Below, in pieces: positions 1 through 9,940 of a stretch of DNA of 64,000 nt. Both the position numbers and the translations under genes were made by a program. Numbering within the stretch: the stretch's first letter is position 1; every line of letters starts with the position of its first letter. Source of the stretch: Planctomycetota bacterium (GTDB taxonomy: Bacteria; Planctomycetota; MHYJ01; JACQXL01; JACQZI01); NCBI GenBank assembly GCA_016207825.1, contig JACQZI010000023.1, forward strand, positions 62,001 through 126,000. The letters run 5' to 3'. The notes beneath the pieces are model-generated. The model did not search any database, had not been told where the DNA came from, and was given only the letters and a program-made list of their open reading frames with translations.

Positions 1-2
1 AA

Positions 3-689
<687 letters not shown>

Positions 690-763
690 AGCTTTACCAC
701 AGAGAACATCTATAGCCCGAGCTTTCTTATGCGTAATTAATTTACCAGTCAATCAATCCGAAA

Positions 764-985
764 TTAGCACTCGAATTCACTGCGGGGGACACCTGATTGC
801 CTGATTATTGATTGAAGCGTGCCTAATTTTATTTCAGGATGGTTTGGAACAGGAACGGTTATCGTAGTATGTTGAAGTTTTTTCTGCATTACGACATGGC
901 TTCCGCGTTGGCGGACACGGACAAAGCCCTGTCTGACAAGAATCGCACAAACTTCCCTGCCGGAAAGGATTCGTAATTTAGCCAA
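764..985 (-). CDS. hicA: HicA-type mRNA interferase toxin
   Basis: Small 73-aa basic protein with the HicA double-stranded-RNA-binding-like fold: the sequence GREVCAILVRQGFVRVRQRGSH carries the conserved Gly-Phe and the catalytic His of the GSH motif near residue 29. The family cleaves mRNA in a translation-independent way when its antitoxin is lost. It overlaps the end of hicB by 8 bases on the same strand, so the pair is translationally coupled with the antitoxin first; the toxin-first order is also common in the family. The pair sits between direct repeats of the ahcY 3' end. Start chosen at the ATG inside the hicB end. Confidence 0.85.
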   Translation of the reverse strand: MAKLRILSGREVCAILVRQGFVRVRQRGSHVVMQKKLQHTTITVPVPNHPEIKLGTLQSIIRQSGVPRSEFEC

Positions 986-1199
986 TCGATACCTCCACCT
1001 GAGTTATATATACTTCGCCATGAAGCCGTTTTTTAATCTCTGATGGAGAAGCCGATTCGAAAAACAGCTCAATTGCCTCGCGGAGGTTATTACGTGCTTT
1101 TTCTATAGTATTTCCCTGGCTGGCGATATCCAGTTCGGGGCACAAAGCTACGTAATCTTTGCCTTCTTTTTCGATAACTGCGGTAAGTTGTTTGAGCAT
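978..1199 (-). CDS. hicB: HicB-type antitoxin (partial HicB fold, no separate DNA-binding tail)
   Basis: 73-aa protein with the RNase-H-like HicB fold: an initial strand (LTAVIEKEGKDYVALCPEL), the CPELDIASQG loop, and the helix TIEKARNNLREAIELFFE. It should neutralise HicA. It is short and lacks the C-terminal helix-turn-helix or ribbon-helix-helix that longer HicB proteins use for autoregulation, so repression may be weak or need the complex. Upstream lies a consensus promoter (1236-1264) and a strong CCTCCTTT (reverse-strand AAAGGAGG) ribosome-binding site at 1209-1216, unlike the near-leaderless neighbours, which fits acquisition by transfer. Confidence 0.85.
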   Translation of the reverse strand: MLKQLTAVIEKEGKDYVALCPELDIASQGNTIEKARNNLREAIELFFESASPSEIKKRLHGEVYITQVEVSIG

Positions 1200-1235
1200 A
1201 AAATTAAACCTCCTTTTTCTATATTAGTCATTTGT

Positions 1236-1264
1236 ATTATATCCCGCTATATGATAAATGTCAA
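1236..1264 (-). promoter_or_regulatory. Sigma-70 promoter of hicBA
   Basis: On the minus strand TTGACA (1264-1259), 17-bp spacer, TATAAT (1241-1236): a perfect consensus. The leader is about 30 bases and contains a strong Shine-Dalgarno sequence at 1216-1209. Confidence 0.75.
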
Positions 1265-1296
1265 AGGATTTTAGCTTAATCGGCTAGTTTAAACAG

Positions 1297-1326
1297 TATC
1301 TTTCTTCCTGGCAGGAAGGGACGTAG
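1297..1326 (+). repeat. 30-bp direct repeat, copy 2
   Basis: Exact copy of the ahcY 3' end (660-689) in non-coding sequence beyond hicBA. Same dyad-symmetric core. Confidence 0.85.
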
Positions 1327-1390
1327 GTTTTTCGGTTATTATTACCTGACTCTTAACCATAAGGCTGGTTTTCTATACATCCATATTAAC

Positions 1391-1419
1391 TTGACAAAAC
1401 CGCTTTTGGATACTAATAT
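1391..1419 (+). promoter_or_regulatory. Promoter of guaB
   Basis: TTGACA at 1391-1396, 17-bp spacer, TAATAT at 1414-1419. The guaB ATG is at 1434, giving a leader of only about 8 bases and no Shine-Dalgarno sequence. Confidence 0.6.
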
Positions 1420-1433
1420 ACTACGGCAAATCT

Positions 1434-2891
1434 ATGAATAAGATAATTCCGGAAAAAGGGATTACCTTTGACGACATCCTTTTAATCCCTGCCAGATCAG
1501 AAGTAGTACCTAGTGAGGTAAATACCTCCACCCTGTTCTCCCGCCATATCAAGATTAATATCCCGATATGCTCGGCGGCAATGGATACGGTTACCGAGGC
1601 AAACCTGGCTATCGCACTTGCCCAGGAAGGCGGAATCGGCATCATCCATAAAAACATGCCCATCGAGCAGCAGGCGCGCGAAGTCCATAAAGTAAAACGC
1701 TCCGCCAGCGGAATAATCATCGACCCGATTACGCTCCCCCCCACCGAAACAATCGGCAAAGCCAAAAGCATTATGCGGGAACATAATATTTCCGGCATCC
1801 CGATTGTAGAAGAGAATAAGCGTGTAGTCGGCATCCTAACCAACCGAGACCTAAGGTTCCAGAAATCCGATGACAAGAAAATAGAAGAGGTCATGACCAA
1901 AGAACATCTGATAACAGCCCAGCCGGGAACGACGCTTGAAAAAGCCCGTGAAATCCTCCATAAAAACAAGGTGGAAAAACTGCTCCTGGTGGATAAGAGC
2001 AACATACTTAAGGGACTCATCACCATCAAAGATATCAATAAGATGCTTCAGTTCCCGCTTGCCTGCCGTGATAAAATGGGCAGATTAATTGTCGGTGCGG
2101 CGGTCGGCGTCCATGATTACGAAAGGGTGGAAAAACTGGTATCAAGCGACGTTGACGTGGTGGTAATTGATACGGCGCATGCCCATTCGGAAAACGTGAT
2201 TAAAACCGTAAAGGAAATTAAGAAGCGGTTTAAGATAGAAGTGGTTGCCGGCAATATTGCCACGGGCGAGGCGGCTTATGATTTAATCAAGGCCGGAGTG
2301 GACGCTTTAAAAATCGGCATCGGCCCCGGCTCTATCTGCACCACCCGCATAATCGCCGGCGTGGGCGTTCCGCAGATTACGGCAATCTTTAACTGTGTCA
2401 AGGTAGCGGAAAAATACAAGGTGCCGGTGATTGCCGACGGCGGCATCAGATTCTCAGGCGATATCACCAAGGCCATCGCCGCCGGTGCGAACAGCGTCAT
2501 GATAGGCGGCCTCTTTTCCGGCACTGCCGAAAGCCCGGGCGAGACATTTATATATGAAGGCAGGGCATATAAATCATACAGAGGGATGGGCTCTTTAGGC
2601 GCCATGGTCCAGGGAAGCAAAGAACGTTACGGGCAGGCAGGCGTAAAAAGCCGCGATAAACTGGTTCCGGAAGGGGTTGAAGGACGAAGCCCCTTTAAAG
2701 GGCCGCTGGCTGATTTCGTTTACCAGCTGGTCGGGGGCTTGAAAGCCGGAATGGGTTATTGCGGATGCAAGAATATCGAGGAACTGCGCACCAAGACCAG
2801 ATTTATTAAAATCAGCCCGGCGGGCCTGAAGGAAAGCCACCCGCACGATGTCTTTATCACCAAAGAACCGCCGAATTATACTGCAGAATAA
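1434..2891 (+). CDS. guaB: IMP dehydrogenase
   Basis: NAD-dependent oxidation of IMP to XMP, the committed step of GTP synthesis. The 485 aa match the usual bacterial length. The TIM barrel starts with [17 protein letters not shown] and is split by a CBS-domain pair at about residues 93-205; the catalytic cysteine lies in [11 protein letters not shown] near residue 300; the mobile flap [17 protein letters not shown] carries the Arg-Tyr pair typical of the family (about 400-420). Monocistronic, with its own short-leader promoter. No unusual features. Confidence 0.97.
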   Translation: MNKIIPEKGITFDDILLIPARSEVVPSEVNTSTLFSRHIKINIPICSAAMDTVTEANLAIALAQEGGIGIIHKNMPIEQQAREVHKVKRSASGIIIDPITLPPTETIGKAKSIMREHNISGIPIVEENKRVVGILTNRDLRFQKSDDKKIEEVMTKEHLITAQPGTTLEKAREILHKNKVEKLLLVDKSNILKGLITIKDINKMLQFPLACRDKMGRLIVGAAVGVHDYERVEKLVSSDVDVVVIDTAHAHSENVIKTVKEIKKRFKIEVVAGNIATGEAAYDLIKAGVDALKIGIGPGSICTTRIIAGVGVPQITAIFNCVKVAEKYKVPVIADGGIRFSGDITKAIAAGANSVMIGGLFSGTAESPGETFIYEGRAYKSYRGMGSLGAMVQGSKERYGQAGVKSRDKLVPEGVEGRSPFKGPLADFVYQLVGGLKAGMGYCGCKNIEELRTKTRFIKISPAGLKESHPHDVFITKEPPNYTAE

Positions 2892-2979
2892 ATCAGGGAC
2901 TAAAATTTCCTTTAACACGGCATGTTTATAATAGTAAACTCACGGTGGGCTTAACAATAGGATACGATACAAACAACCT

Positions 2980-4806
2980 ATGAAACGTTCAACCCGGATA
3001 AAAAGGCCGTACAAACAGGCATTAATGCAACGTAATAACAATCAAACTGATAAATTCATCCAGGATAAAGAATATTTCTTCCAAAGCGTTTTTTCCAGCA
3101 TCCGCGATGGTGTAAGCATTCTTGACAATCATTTTAATATTATCCGCGTAAATCCGGCAATGGAACGTTGGTATGCCCATCAAATGCCCCTTGTCGGTAA
3201 AAAGTGCTACCAAGCCTACCACGGGCGTAAAATTCCCTGTAAAGTCTGCCCTTACAAGCAAACAATCAGAACCGGCAAACCAGCTTATGAAATAGTCCCC
3301 AGGACAGGACGAGGCGATCAAATTAATGGATCAATCGGTCTTTATACCTTCCCGTTTATTGATGCAAAAACAGGCGGGCAAAAGGGCGTGATAGAATATG
3401 TCCGGGATATTACCGAGCAAGTACAAGCCGAAGAAAGCTTGAAAGAAAGCGAAGAGAAATTCAGGACACTTGCCGAGCGATCCCCGCATATGATTTTCAT
3501 CAATAACCTGGACAGGATAGTTTACGCCAACCAACAATGTGAAGAGTCCATGGAATATAAAAGAGAACACTTCTATTCCCCCGATTTCAACTTCATGTCA
3601 TTAATTGCTCCCGAAGACAGGAAAACATTAATATCCAACTTCAAGAAACATCAGAAAGGGCAGGAAATCCCGCCTTATGAATATACCCTGATTACAAAAA
3701 ACGGCAAAAGGATAGAGGCAATAATATCGACTAAACTCATAAAATATAACGGCGGCCAGGCAATTCTCGGCGTGGTAACCGATATTACGAAACAAAAGCA
3801 GATGGAAAGAGATCTGGCAAAATCACGCGACTACCTGGACCGCATCCTGAACGGAATGTATGAAGCGGTGATGGTGGTCGACCGAGATCATATCATCCGC
3901 GATGTCAACAACTGCTTCCTTAACTTGTATAAAGTCACCAGGAAGGAAGTTATCGGAAAACACTGTTACGTCATCGGACACAGGCTTCATAAACCATGCG
4001 GGCATACGATCAAATGCCCCCGTAAAGAGGTTTTTGAAGGGAAAAAAGCCGTTCAGGCGGAGCATATCCATTTTGACGGCAATGGAAACGAGGTAATCAT
4101 AGAAATTTACGCTTTCCCTCTTTTAGAGGAAAACGGCAAAGTAAAACTAATGGTTGAAATACATCATGATATCACCAAGCGTAAAAAGGCGGAAGAAGAA
4201 GTCAAGCGAAAGTTAACCCAGTTACACCGCAGCCTGGAACAAACGATTAATTCGCTGGCGCTGGCAGGCGAGGTGCGTGACCCTTATACCGCCGGACATC
4301 AGCGCCGGGTATCCGAACTTTCCTGCGCCATTGCCAGGGAAATGAACCTGTCCGAAATGCAGATTAACGGGATAAAACTTGCCGGTATTATCCATGATAT
4401 CGGTAAGATTGCCATACCTTCGGAAATATTGACCAAACCCTCAACCCTAACCGAGACGGAATACAGCATGATTAAAACACACTCCATGGTCGGTTATGAC
4501 ATATTAAAATCCATCGAGTTTCCATGGCCAATAGCGCAGTTTGTGCTCCAACACCACGAGAAATTTAACGGCACCGGTTATCCCCAAGGACTTGAAGGAA
4601 AAGATATCCTTCTGGAAGCAAAGATTCTCTGCTTGGCTGATTCGGTTGACGTAATGTGCACCTACCGGCCTTATAGGCCTGCCCTCAGTACCAAACGGGC
4701 ATTATCAGAAATACGATCCCAAAGCGGCATACTTTACGACCCGAAAGTAGTCAAAGCCTGCCTGCAAGTATTCCGCAAGAAAAAGTTCAGCTTTGGAAAG
4801 TATTAG
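2980..4806 (+). CDS. Multi-PAS HD-GYP protein (predicted c-di-GMP phosphodiesterase)
   Basis: 608-aa cytosolic signalling protein with no membrane segment. Three PAS domains lie at about residues 30-140, 160-275 and 285-405, joined by short coiled coils, then an HD-GYP domain at about 415-600. The HD pair is in AGIIHDIGKIAIP and the GYP signature reads HHEKFNGTGYPQGLEG, so the metal-binding residues needed for c-di-GMP hydrolysis are kept. PAS1 and PAS3 each carry a cysteine group (GRKIPCKVCP and KPCGHTIKCP) seen in some redox- or metal-sensing PAS domains. No receiver domain, so the input is probably direct. The OPT transporter follows after 15 bases, probably co-transcribed. Confidence 0.9.
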   Translation: MKRSTRIKRPYKQALMQRNNNQTDKFIQDKEYFFQSVFSSIRDGVSILDNHFNIIRVNPAMERWYAHQMPLVGKKCYQAYHGRKIPCKVCPYKQTIRTGKPAYEIVPRTGRGDQINGSIGLYTFPFIDAKTGGQKGVIEYVRDITEQVQAEESLKESEEKFRTLAERSPHMIFINNLDRIVYANQQCEESMEYKREHFYSPDFNFMSLIAPEDRKTLISNFKKHQKGQEIPPYEYTLITKNGKRIEAIISTKLIKYNGGQAILGVVTDITKQKQMERDLAKSRDYLDRILNGMYEAVMVVDRDHIIRDVNNCFLNLYKVTRKEVIGKHCYVIGHRLHKPCGHTIKCPRKEVFEGKKAVQAEHIHFDGNGNEVIIEIYAFPLLEENGKVKLMVEIHHDITKRKKAEEEVKRKLTQLHRSLEQTINSLALAGEVRDPYTAGHQRRVSELSCAIAREMNLSEMQINGIKLAGIIHDIGKIAIPSEILTKPSTLTETEYSMIKTHSMVGYDILKSIEFPWPIAQFVLQHHEKFNGTGYPQGLEGKDILLEAKILCLADSVDVMCTYRPYRPALSTKRALSEIRSQSGILYDPKVVKACLQVFRKKKFSFGKY

Positions 4807-4821
4807 AAATAATCAGTCTCT

Positions 4822-6810
4822 ATGGACGAATTGAAACGAGATAACACATCAAAGCATAATAACAAACATGAATTTACCCCTTACATTACAAGCGAACGTA
4901 ACATTCCGGAATTCAGCGTCCGGGCAATTATCCTGGGAGTTATCCTGGCAATCGTCTTCGGTGCGGCGAACGCATATGTCGGGTTGAAGGTAGGCATGAC
5001 CGTTTCCGCCTCCATCCCAGCGGCGGTTATTTCCATGACAATCCTGCGTGGCGTCCTTAAAAAAGGCACCGTCCTGGAAAATAACATGGTCCAGACCATC
5101 GGCTCTTCCGGTGAATCACTCGCCGCCGGAGTCATCTTCACCATCCCGGCGCTTATCTTTTTAGGCTTCGCCCCGTCTATTTTGGAAATATTCATCATGT
5201 CCGCATTAGGCGGTTGTTTGGGAATACTTTTCATGATTCCGTTAAGGCGCTATCTCATTGTCCGCGAGCATAATACACTGCCCTACCCTGAAGGCACCGC
5301 CTGCGCAAAGATACTGGTCGCCGGTGAACAAGGCGGCACCAAGGCGTTGCTGGTGCTTGGCGGCGCTCTGACAGGCGGCGTATATAAATTCCTGCTGAAA
5401 GGATTGGGATTGTGGAAAGACGAAGTCTTCTGTAATATCAAGCTCAATCAACAGCCTTTGGTACAATCAACTTTATCTGCGGAAGTCTCACCCGTTCTTT
5501 TAGGCGTCGGCTATATCATTGGTCCGCGTATTGCGGCTTTGATGCTTTCCGGAGCGGTTTTGGGATGGTTTGTCCTTATACCGATTATCCAGTATATCGG
5601 AAGCGGATTTGCCGAAGCCCTGGCGCCAGCCACCAAACCCATCAACCAGTTGGAAACAATCGAATTATGGAGCTTTTATATACGCTATATCGGAGCCGGC
5701 GCAGTCCTTTTGGGAGGAATTGTCAGCCTGTTTAAAGCATTGCCGATAATCATCCAATCAATAAAACAAAGCATTAAGAATATAATTCCCTCATCTGCTT
5801 CTGCCGGCGAAATGCGGACGGACCGGGATATGCCGATTAAATACGTCCTTTTAATCTCCATTCTTGTCATCATCGCAACTTTCATCTACCTGGTAGTTTA
5901 CAAAAACAGTATCGGGATAAGCGTATCACTCGGCATGGGATTAATAAGCATCCTCTTGATTATCCTCTTTGGCGGGGTTTTCGTTACGGTAGCGGCGCGG
6001 ATTGTCGGAATTGTCGGCTCATCATCAAGCCCTGTTTCCGGAATGACCATTACCACATTGATTGCTATTTCGCTTATCTTTGTGGCTTTTGGTTGGACGG
6101 ATAAAAGCGGAATGCTTGTCGCAATGAGCATCGGCGCGATTGTCTGCATCGCCGTCTGCATGTCCGGCGATATATCGCAAGACTTAAAGACTTCTTATCT
6201 GGTCGGCGCTACGCCTTATAAAATACAGATAGCCGAATTTATCGGGGTATTAGCGCCGGCAATAGTCATCGCGGGGCTTCTTTTATTCCTCAGCAATACC
6301 GGTAAATTGGGAAGCAGCGAACTGAAAGCACCGCAGGCATCATTGATGAAAATGATTGTAGAAGGCGTATTCGGAGGGCATTTGCCCTGGGTGCTTATCC
6401 TGATTGGCGCCTTTATCGGACTTTGCGTGGAATTGTTGGGGATTTCTTCACTGCCGTTTGCCATCGGGCTTTACCTGCCATTCAGCCTTTCCGCCCCCAT
6501 AATGATAGGAGGAATTATCGCCTGGATAATTTCGTTAAGGACAAAATCATCTGAAAATGACAATGAACGGGGCGTATTATTCAGCTCAGGACTAGTCGCG
6601 GGAGATGCCTTGATGTCTATTATTATCGTATTTCTACCTTATATTGTCATAAACACGAAGCCGATATCCGAATTATTAAACATCCGCGGCGCGATACATG
6701 ATAGCGGATGGGAAAACCTGCTCGGGTTCGGGATATTCATGGCGCTTGCCGTTTTTCTTTTCTTCATAGTAAAAACACATAAGAATACCACTCCGCCCGC
6801 CGCTTTGTAA
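4822..6810 (+). CDS. OPT-family oligopeptide transporter
   Basis: 662-aa integral membrane protein with about 14-16 hydrophobic segments. Conserved OPT features are the first-helix region ILGVILAIVFGAANAYVGLK, the loop EHNTLPYPEGTACAKIL (about 148-165) and a C-terminal region rich in Gly and Ile. The family imports peptides, or metal-chelate complexes in the YSL branch, using the proton gradient; the substrate here cannot be read from sequence. It follows the HD-GYP gene by 15 bases. Length and topology are normal for bacterial members. Confidence 0.9.
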   Translation: MDELKRDNTSKHNNKHEFTPYITSERNIPEFSVRAIILGVILAIVFGAANAYVGLKVGMTVSASIPAAVISMTILRGVLKKGTVLENNMVQTIGSSGESLAAGVIFTIPALIFLGFAPSILEIFIMSALGGCLGILFMIPLRRYLIVREHNTLPYPEGTACAKILVAGEQGGTKALLVLGGALTGGVYKFLLKGLGLWKDEVFCNIKLNQQPLVQSTLSAEVSPVLLGVGYIIGPRIAALMLSGAVLGWFVLIPIIQYIGSGFAEALAPATKPINQLETIELWSFYIRYIGAGAVLLGGIVSLFKALPIIIQSIKQSIKNIIPSSASAGEMRTDRDMPIKYVLLISILVIIATFIYLVVYKNSIGISVSLGMGLISILLIILFGGVFVTVAARIVGIVGSSSSPVSGMTITTLIAISLIFVAFGWTDKSGMLVAMSIGAIVCIAVCMSGDISQDLKTSYLVGATPYKIQIAEFIGVLAPAIVIAGLLLFLSNTGKLGSSELKAPQASLMKMIVEGVFGGHLPWVLILIGAFIGLCVELLGISSLPFAIGLYLPFSLSAPIMIGGIIAWIISLRTKSSENDNERGVLFSSGLVAGDALMSIIIVFLPYIVINTKPISELLNIRGAIHDSGWENLLGFGIFMALAVFLFFIVKTHKNTTPPAAL

Positions 6811-6836
6811 CCGCCTTTTTATGATATAATAATGCC

Positions 6837-6865
6837 TTGACTGAGGCTCTAAAAATATATACCAT
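6837..6865 (+). promoter_or_regulatory. Promoter of nadE
   Basis: TTGACT at 6837-6842, 17-bp spacer, TACCAT at 6860-6865. The ATG at 6874 is 8 bases beyond the -10 box, predicting a leaderless mRNA. Confidence 0.5.
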
Positions 6866-6873
6866 GTGAATAT

Positions 6874-8565
6874 ATGAGATTTAGAATTGCCTTAGCCCAA
6901 ATAAACCCGATTGTGGGCGATTTTAAAGGAAACACCGAAAAGATTATCGCCTCTATCGAAAAAGCACGTGCCCATTCGGCTGATTTAATCGCATTCCCTG
7001 AAATGGCTTTGTGCGGTTACCCTCCTGAAGACCTCGTCTTTAACCGCGCATTCACCGCGGAGAATACCCGTTGCCTTAAAATAATCGCGCGGGCCTCTAA
7101 AAACATATCGGCCGTTATCGGCTTAACACACCGCCTGAAAAACGATATTTACAACGCAGCCGCTTTTATCCATAACAAGAAAATCATTAATATCTACCAC
7201 AAGATTTTCCTGCCTAATTACGGGGTGTTCGATGAAAAACGGTATTTCAAGCCGGGTGAACACATACCCGTATTCCATATAAATGACACCTCAATCGGCA
7301 TAAATATCTGTGAAGATATCTGGCATGTTGGAGGACCCGCACACCAACAGGCAAATAAAGGCAGAGCAGGGCTTATCATAAATATTTCCGCATCGCCCTA
7401 CCACGAGCAGAAATTGACCCAGCGCCAAATGCTGCTTTCATATTTTGCGCGCAATAATAAAACCTACGCGGCTTATATCAATATGACCGGCGGGCAGGAT
7501 GAGCTGGTCTTTGACGGCGGAAGCATGCTCGTTAGCCCGAAAGGGGCATTAATCGCACGCGCCGGCGAGTTTAAGGAGGATTTGATATTTGCCGATATCA
7601 ACCCATTAACACAGAACGCATGCGGAAACGCCGATGAAGGCATCACGGAATTTAACCTTAAGGCAAACAAGATAAAAAGAAGCAAGGCCAACGTAAAATG
7701 CCCTATTAATAAAAAACTGCCTTTGCTTGAGGAAATATATTCCGCATTAGTCCTGGGAACGAAGGATTATCTCCACAAAAACGGCTTCAGCAAAGCGGTA
7801 TTGGGATTGAGCGGCGGAATAGATTCGGCGCTGGTTGCGGCGATTGCCGTGGATGCGCTCGGCAGGGAAAACGTGGCTGCCGTAACCATGCCTTCGATGT
7901 ATTCATCAACCGGCACCAAAAACGACAGCGAACAAATTGCCCATAACATGGAAATCCAATTATTAAAAATCCCTATTGACGATATCTTTAAAAGCTATTT
8001 ATACCAGTTGCGCGACCATTTTATCGGACAGCCGGAAAACATCGCCGAAGAAAACCTGCAGGCAAGGATCCGCGGGACCCTCTTGATGGCGCTTTCCAAT
8101 AAATTCGGATGGATGGTGCTTGGCACTGGCAATAAAAGCGAATTGAGCGTAGGCTACTGCACCCTTTACGGAGATATGGCATCCGGATTCGCCGTGATTA
8201 AAGACATCCCGAAAATAATGGTTTATCAACTGGCAAAATATTTCAACCAAAAATCGGGCAAGGAAATCATTCCAAAAAGCGTCTTTAAACGACCGCCTTC
8301 AGCCGAATTAAGGCCTAACCAGAAAGACGATGATTCCCTGCCACCTTATAACACCCTTGACCCGATTCTCCAAAAATACATTGAAGGCAACCAAAGCATT
8401 CCCGAACTCATAAAATCCGGATTTAAGAGCCAAATGGTAAAAAGAATCACCCGCCTTGTTGATACAAGCGAATATAAGCGCAGGCAAGCACCGGCCGGCA
8501 TCAAAATTACCCGCCGCGCATTTGGCAAAGACCGCAGGATGCCGATTACCAATAAGTTTATCTAG
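6874..8565 (+). CDS. nadE: Glutamine-dependent NAD+ synthetase
   Basis: Makes NAD from nicotinic acid adenine dinucleotide, ATP and glutamine. The 563 aa contain an N-terminal nitrilase-type glutaminase (about 1-255) with the Glu-Lys-Cys triad visible in FPEMALCGYP, YHKIFLPNYG and NICEDIWH, then an ATP-pyrophosphatase synthetase domain starting with the P-loop GLSGGIDSALVAA (about residue 311) and including GTGNKSELSVGY. Both halves are intact, so ammonia channelling is expected. Predicted leaderless from its own promoter. A hairpin repeat follows at 8573. Confidence 0.96.
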   Translation: MRFRIALAQINPIVGDFKGNTEKIIASIEKARAHSADLIAFPEMALCGYPPEDLVFNRAFTAENTRCLKIIARASKNISAVIGLTHRLKNDIYNAAAFIHNKKIINIYHKIFLPNYGVFDEKRYFKPGEHIPVFHINDTSIGINICEDIWHVGGPAHQQANKGRAGLIINISASPYHEQKLTQRQMLLSYFARNNKTYAAYINMTGGQDELVFDGGSMLVSPKGALIARAGEFKEDLIFADINPLTQNACGNADEGITEFNLKANKIKRSKANVKCPINKKLPLLEEIYSALVLGTKDYLHKNGFSKAVLGLSGGIDSALVAAIAVDALGRENVAAVTMPSMYSSTGTKNDSEQIAHNMEIQLLKIPIDDIFKSYLYQLRDHFIGQPENIAEENLQARIRGTLLMALSNKFGWMVLGTGNKSELSVGYCTLYGDMASGFAVIKDIPKIMVYQLAKYFNQKSGKEIIPKSVFKRPPSAELRPNQKDDDSLPPYNTLDPILQKYIEGNQSIPELIKSGFKSQMVKRITRLVDTSEYKRRQAPAGIKITRRAFGKDRRMPITNKFI

Positions 8566-8572
8566 GACTCAC

Positions 8573-8682
8573 CGCCCCATGCCTAACGGCAGGGACTCCC
8601 TATTGATCGGGTGTCCCCGAAGCGCAGCGGAGCGGGGCAAAGACGCAAAGGATTATTTGTGTCTTAGTGTCTTCGTGGCAGG
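8573..8682. repeat. Composite dispersed repeat (hairpin element plus CAC-word element)
   Basis: The left part (8573-8638) includes GTCCCCGAAGCGCAGCGG and AGCGGGGC, pairing CCCCG with CGGGG. The same element in inverse orientation occurs at 54753-54820 and 57768-57890. The right part (8637-8682) has the words AAAGACGCAAAG and CTTAGTGTCTTCGTGGC of a second family found at 27340, 57714 and 58256. Confidence 0.7.
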
Positions 8683-8688
8683 ATTATC

Positions 8689-8717
8689 TTGACACCATAA
8701 TTTTTCAAATATAAAAT
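8689..8717 (+). promoter_or_regulatory. Promoter of the DUF151 gene
   Basis: TTGACA at 8689-8694, 17-bp spacer, TAAAAT at 8712-8717; the ATG at 8727 is 9 bases downstream, predicting a leaderless transcript. Confidence 0.65.
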
Positions 8718-8726
8718 AACGCCGTC

Positions 8727-9125
8727 ATGGTAGAGATGGAATTGTCCAGAATTGTCATCAGTGAAACGAGCGACGAACAGGTCATCGTTTTGCAGGAAGT
8801 AAACGGAACGCGCACGTTTCCCATAGTAATCGGTAATTACGAAGCCATGGCCCTGGACAGAAAGATTAAAAACATCAAATCACCGCGCCCGCTTACGCAC
8901 GACCTGATTGAAAATATCTTCATGACATTACAAATTAAATTACTTAAGGTTACGGTAACCCAGCTAAAAAACAGCACTTTCTATGCCAAGTTGACGTTAC
9001 AACAAAACGGGAAAGAATTGGAAGTGGATGCCCGCCCAAGCGACGCCCTTGTCCTGGCAACGCATTCAAAGATACCGATCTATGTAAGCGAAGAAGTTTT
9101 AGATAAATTAAGCGACGGCGTTTAA
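8727..9125 (+). CDS. Bifunctional nuclease family protein (DUF151)
   Basis: 132-aa protein of the DUF151/BFN family, short cytosolic proteins assigned nuclease activity in plants and found in many bacteria with unknown physiological role. Family marks are LPIVIG-like FPIVIGNYEAMAL (about 31-43), RPLTHDLIENIF (about 53-64) and the C-terminal EVDARPSDALVLA (about 94-106). Length is slightly below the usual 150-190 because the C-terminal tail is short. The start at 8727 fits the promoter; a second ATG lies 9 bases later. The next gene follows after 17 bases with a good Shine-Dalgarno site, so the two form an operon. Confidence 0.88.
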   Translation: MVEMELSRIVISETSDEQVIVLQEVNGTRTFPIVIGNYEAMALDRKIKNIKSPRPLTHDLIENIFMTLQIKLLKVTVTQLKNSTFYAKLTLQQNGKELEVDARPSDALVLATHSKIPIYVSEEVLDKLSDGV

Positions 9126-9142
9126 TAAGGAGGACCAAACTT

Positions 9143-9934
9143 ATGAAAAACAGACTAATACTTGCTGCCCTGCTGGTAACTTTGATTGCCGGAAATGCCT
9201 TGTTCGCGGAGGATATCTTCAAGGTAAAAGTAAAATATTGGAATAGCGGTTTGAGCGGCGAAGTCCAATCCGATTCAGCATTAATAGCCGGAACAGACCT
9301 CGATTTGACAAAGGATTTAAACCTCGATGAAAACGCCTATGTACCGTCGATTGAATTAAAACTAAAACTGGGCTCCAATAAAATCATCGCCTCTTACTGG
9401 AAATCAACTTACGAAGGCAAACAAACGCTCGCCACCGCTATCAATTACGGCGGAACCACTTATAATGTTAATGACACCATAGAAAGCGAACTGAACCTGC
9501 AATCAACCTCGATTATTTACGAAAGGGTCCTTGTGCCGGAATTCATCACCAAGGCGTTTCCTTCCCTGGGCGAAGTGGAACTCGGACTCCTCATCGGGAT
9601 TGAAAACCTGTCGTTTGAATCATCCGTTGCGTCCACATTAGCCTCGGAAAAAGAAGACGGGTCCGCGCCTATCCCGGTAATCGGCGCTTTGTTCCAGGTC
9701 GGAATACTTAATAAAGTAAAGGTGGAACTCGGCGCGCTCGGATTCAGCGCCACTGTCTCAGGAATCAAGGCTGAATATACGGATATCTATGCGGAAGTGG
9801 ACACAACCTTTATCCCTTATGTGCCTCTGGGCGTGGGCTATAAAAAAAATACGCTTTCGCTTAAAGATTCAGACAGCTTTGATACCAACATTGACCTGAG
9901 CGGACTATATTTCTTCACCAGCTGGGAATTTTAA
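9143..9934 (+). CDS. Predicted outer-membrane beta-barrel protein
   Basis: 263 aa with a clear signal peptide (MKNRLILAALLVTLIAGNALFA, cleavage after FA near residue 22). The rest alternates polar and hydrophobic residues in about 8-10 strands and ends in SWEF, a terminal aromatic typical of barrels recognised by the Bam machinery. AAGGAGG lies just upstream of the ATG. No specific family was recognised; pores and small structural barrels of this size are common. It is downstream of the DUF151 gene and convergent with the large lipoprotein gene, leaving only 6 bases between stops. Confidence 0.65.
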   Translation: MKNRLILAALLVTLIAGNALFAEDIFKVKVKYWNSGLSGEVQSDSALIAGTDLDLTKDLNLDENAYVPSIELKLKLGSNKIIASYWKSTYEGKQTLATAINYGGTTYNVNDTIESELNLQSTSIIYERVLVPEFITKAFPSLGEVELGLLIGIENLSFESSVASTLASEKEDGSAPIPVIGALFQVGILNKVKVELGALGFSATVSGIKAEYTDIYAEVDTTFIPYVPLGVGYKKNTLSLKDSDSFDTNIDLSGLYFFTSWEF

Positions 9935-9940
9935 TCTAAA

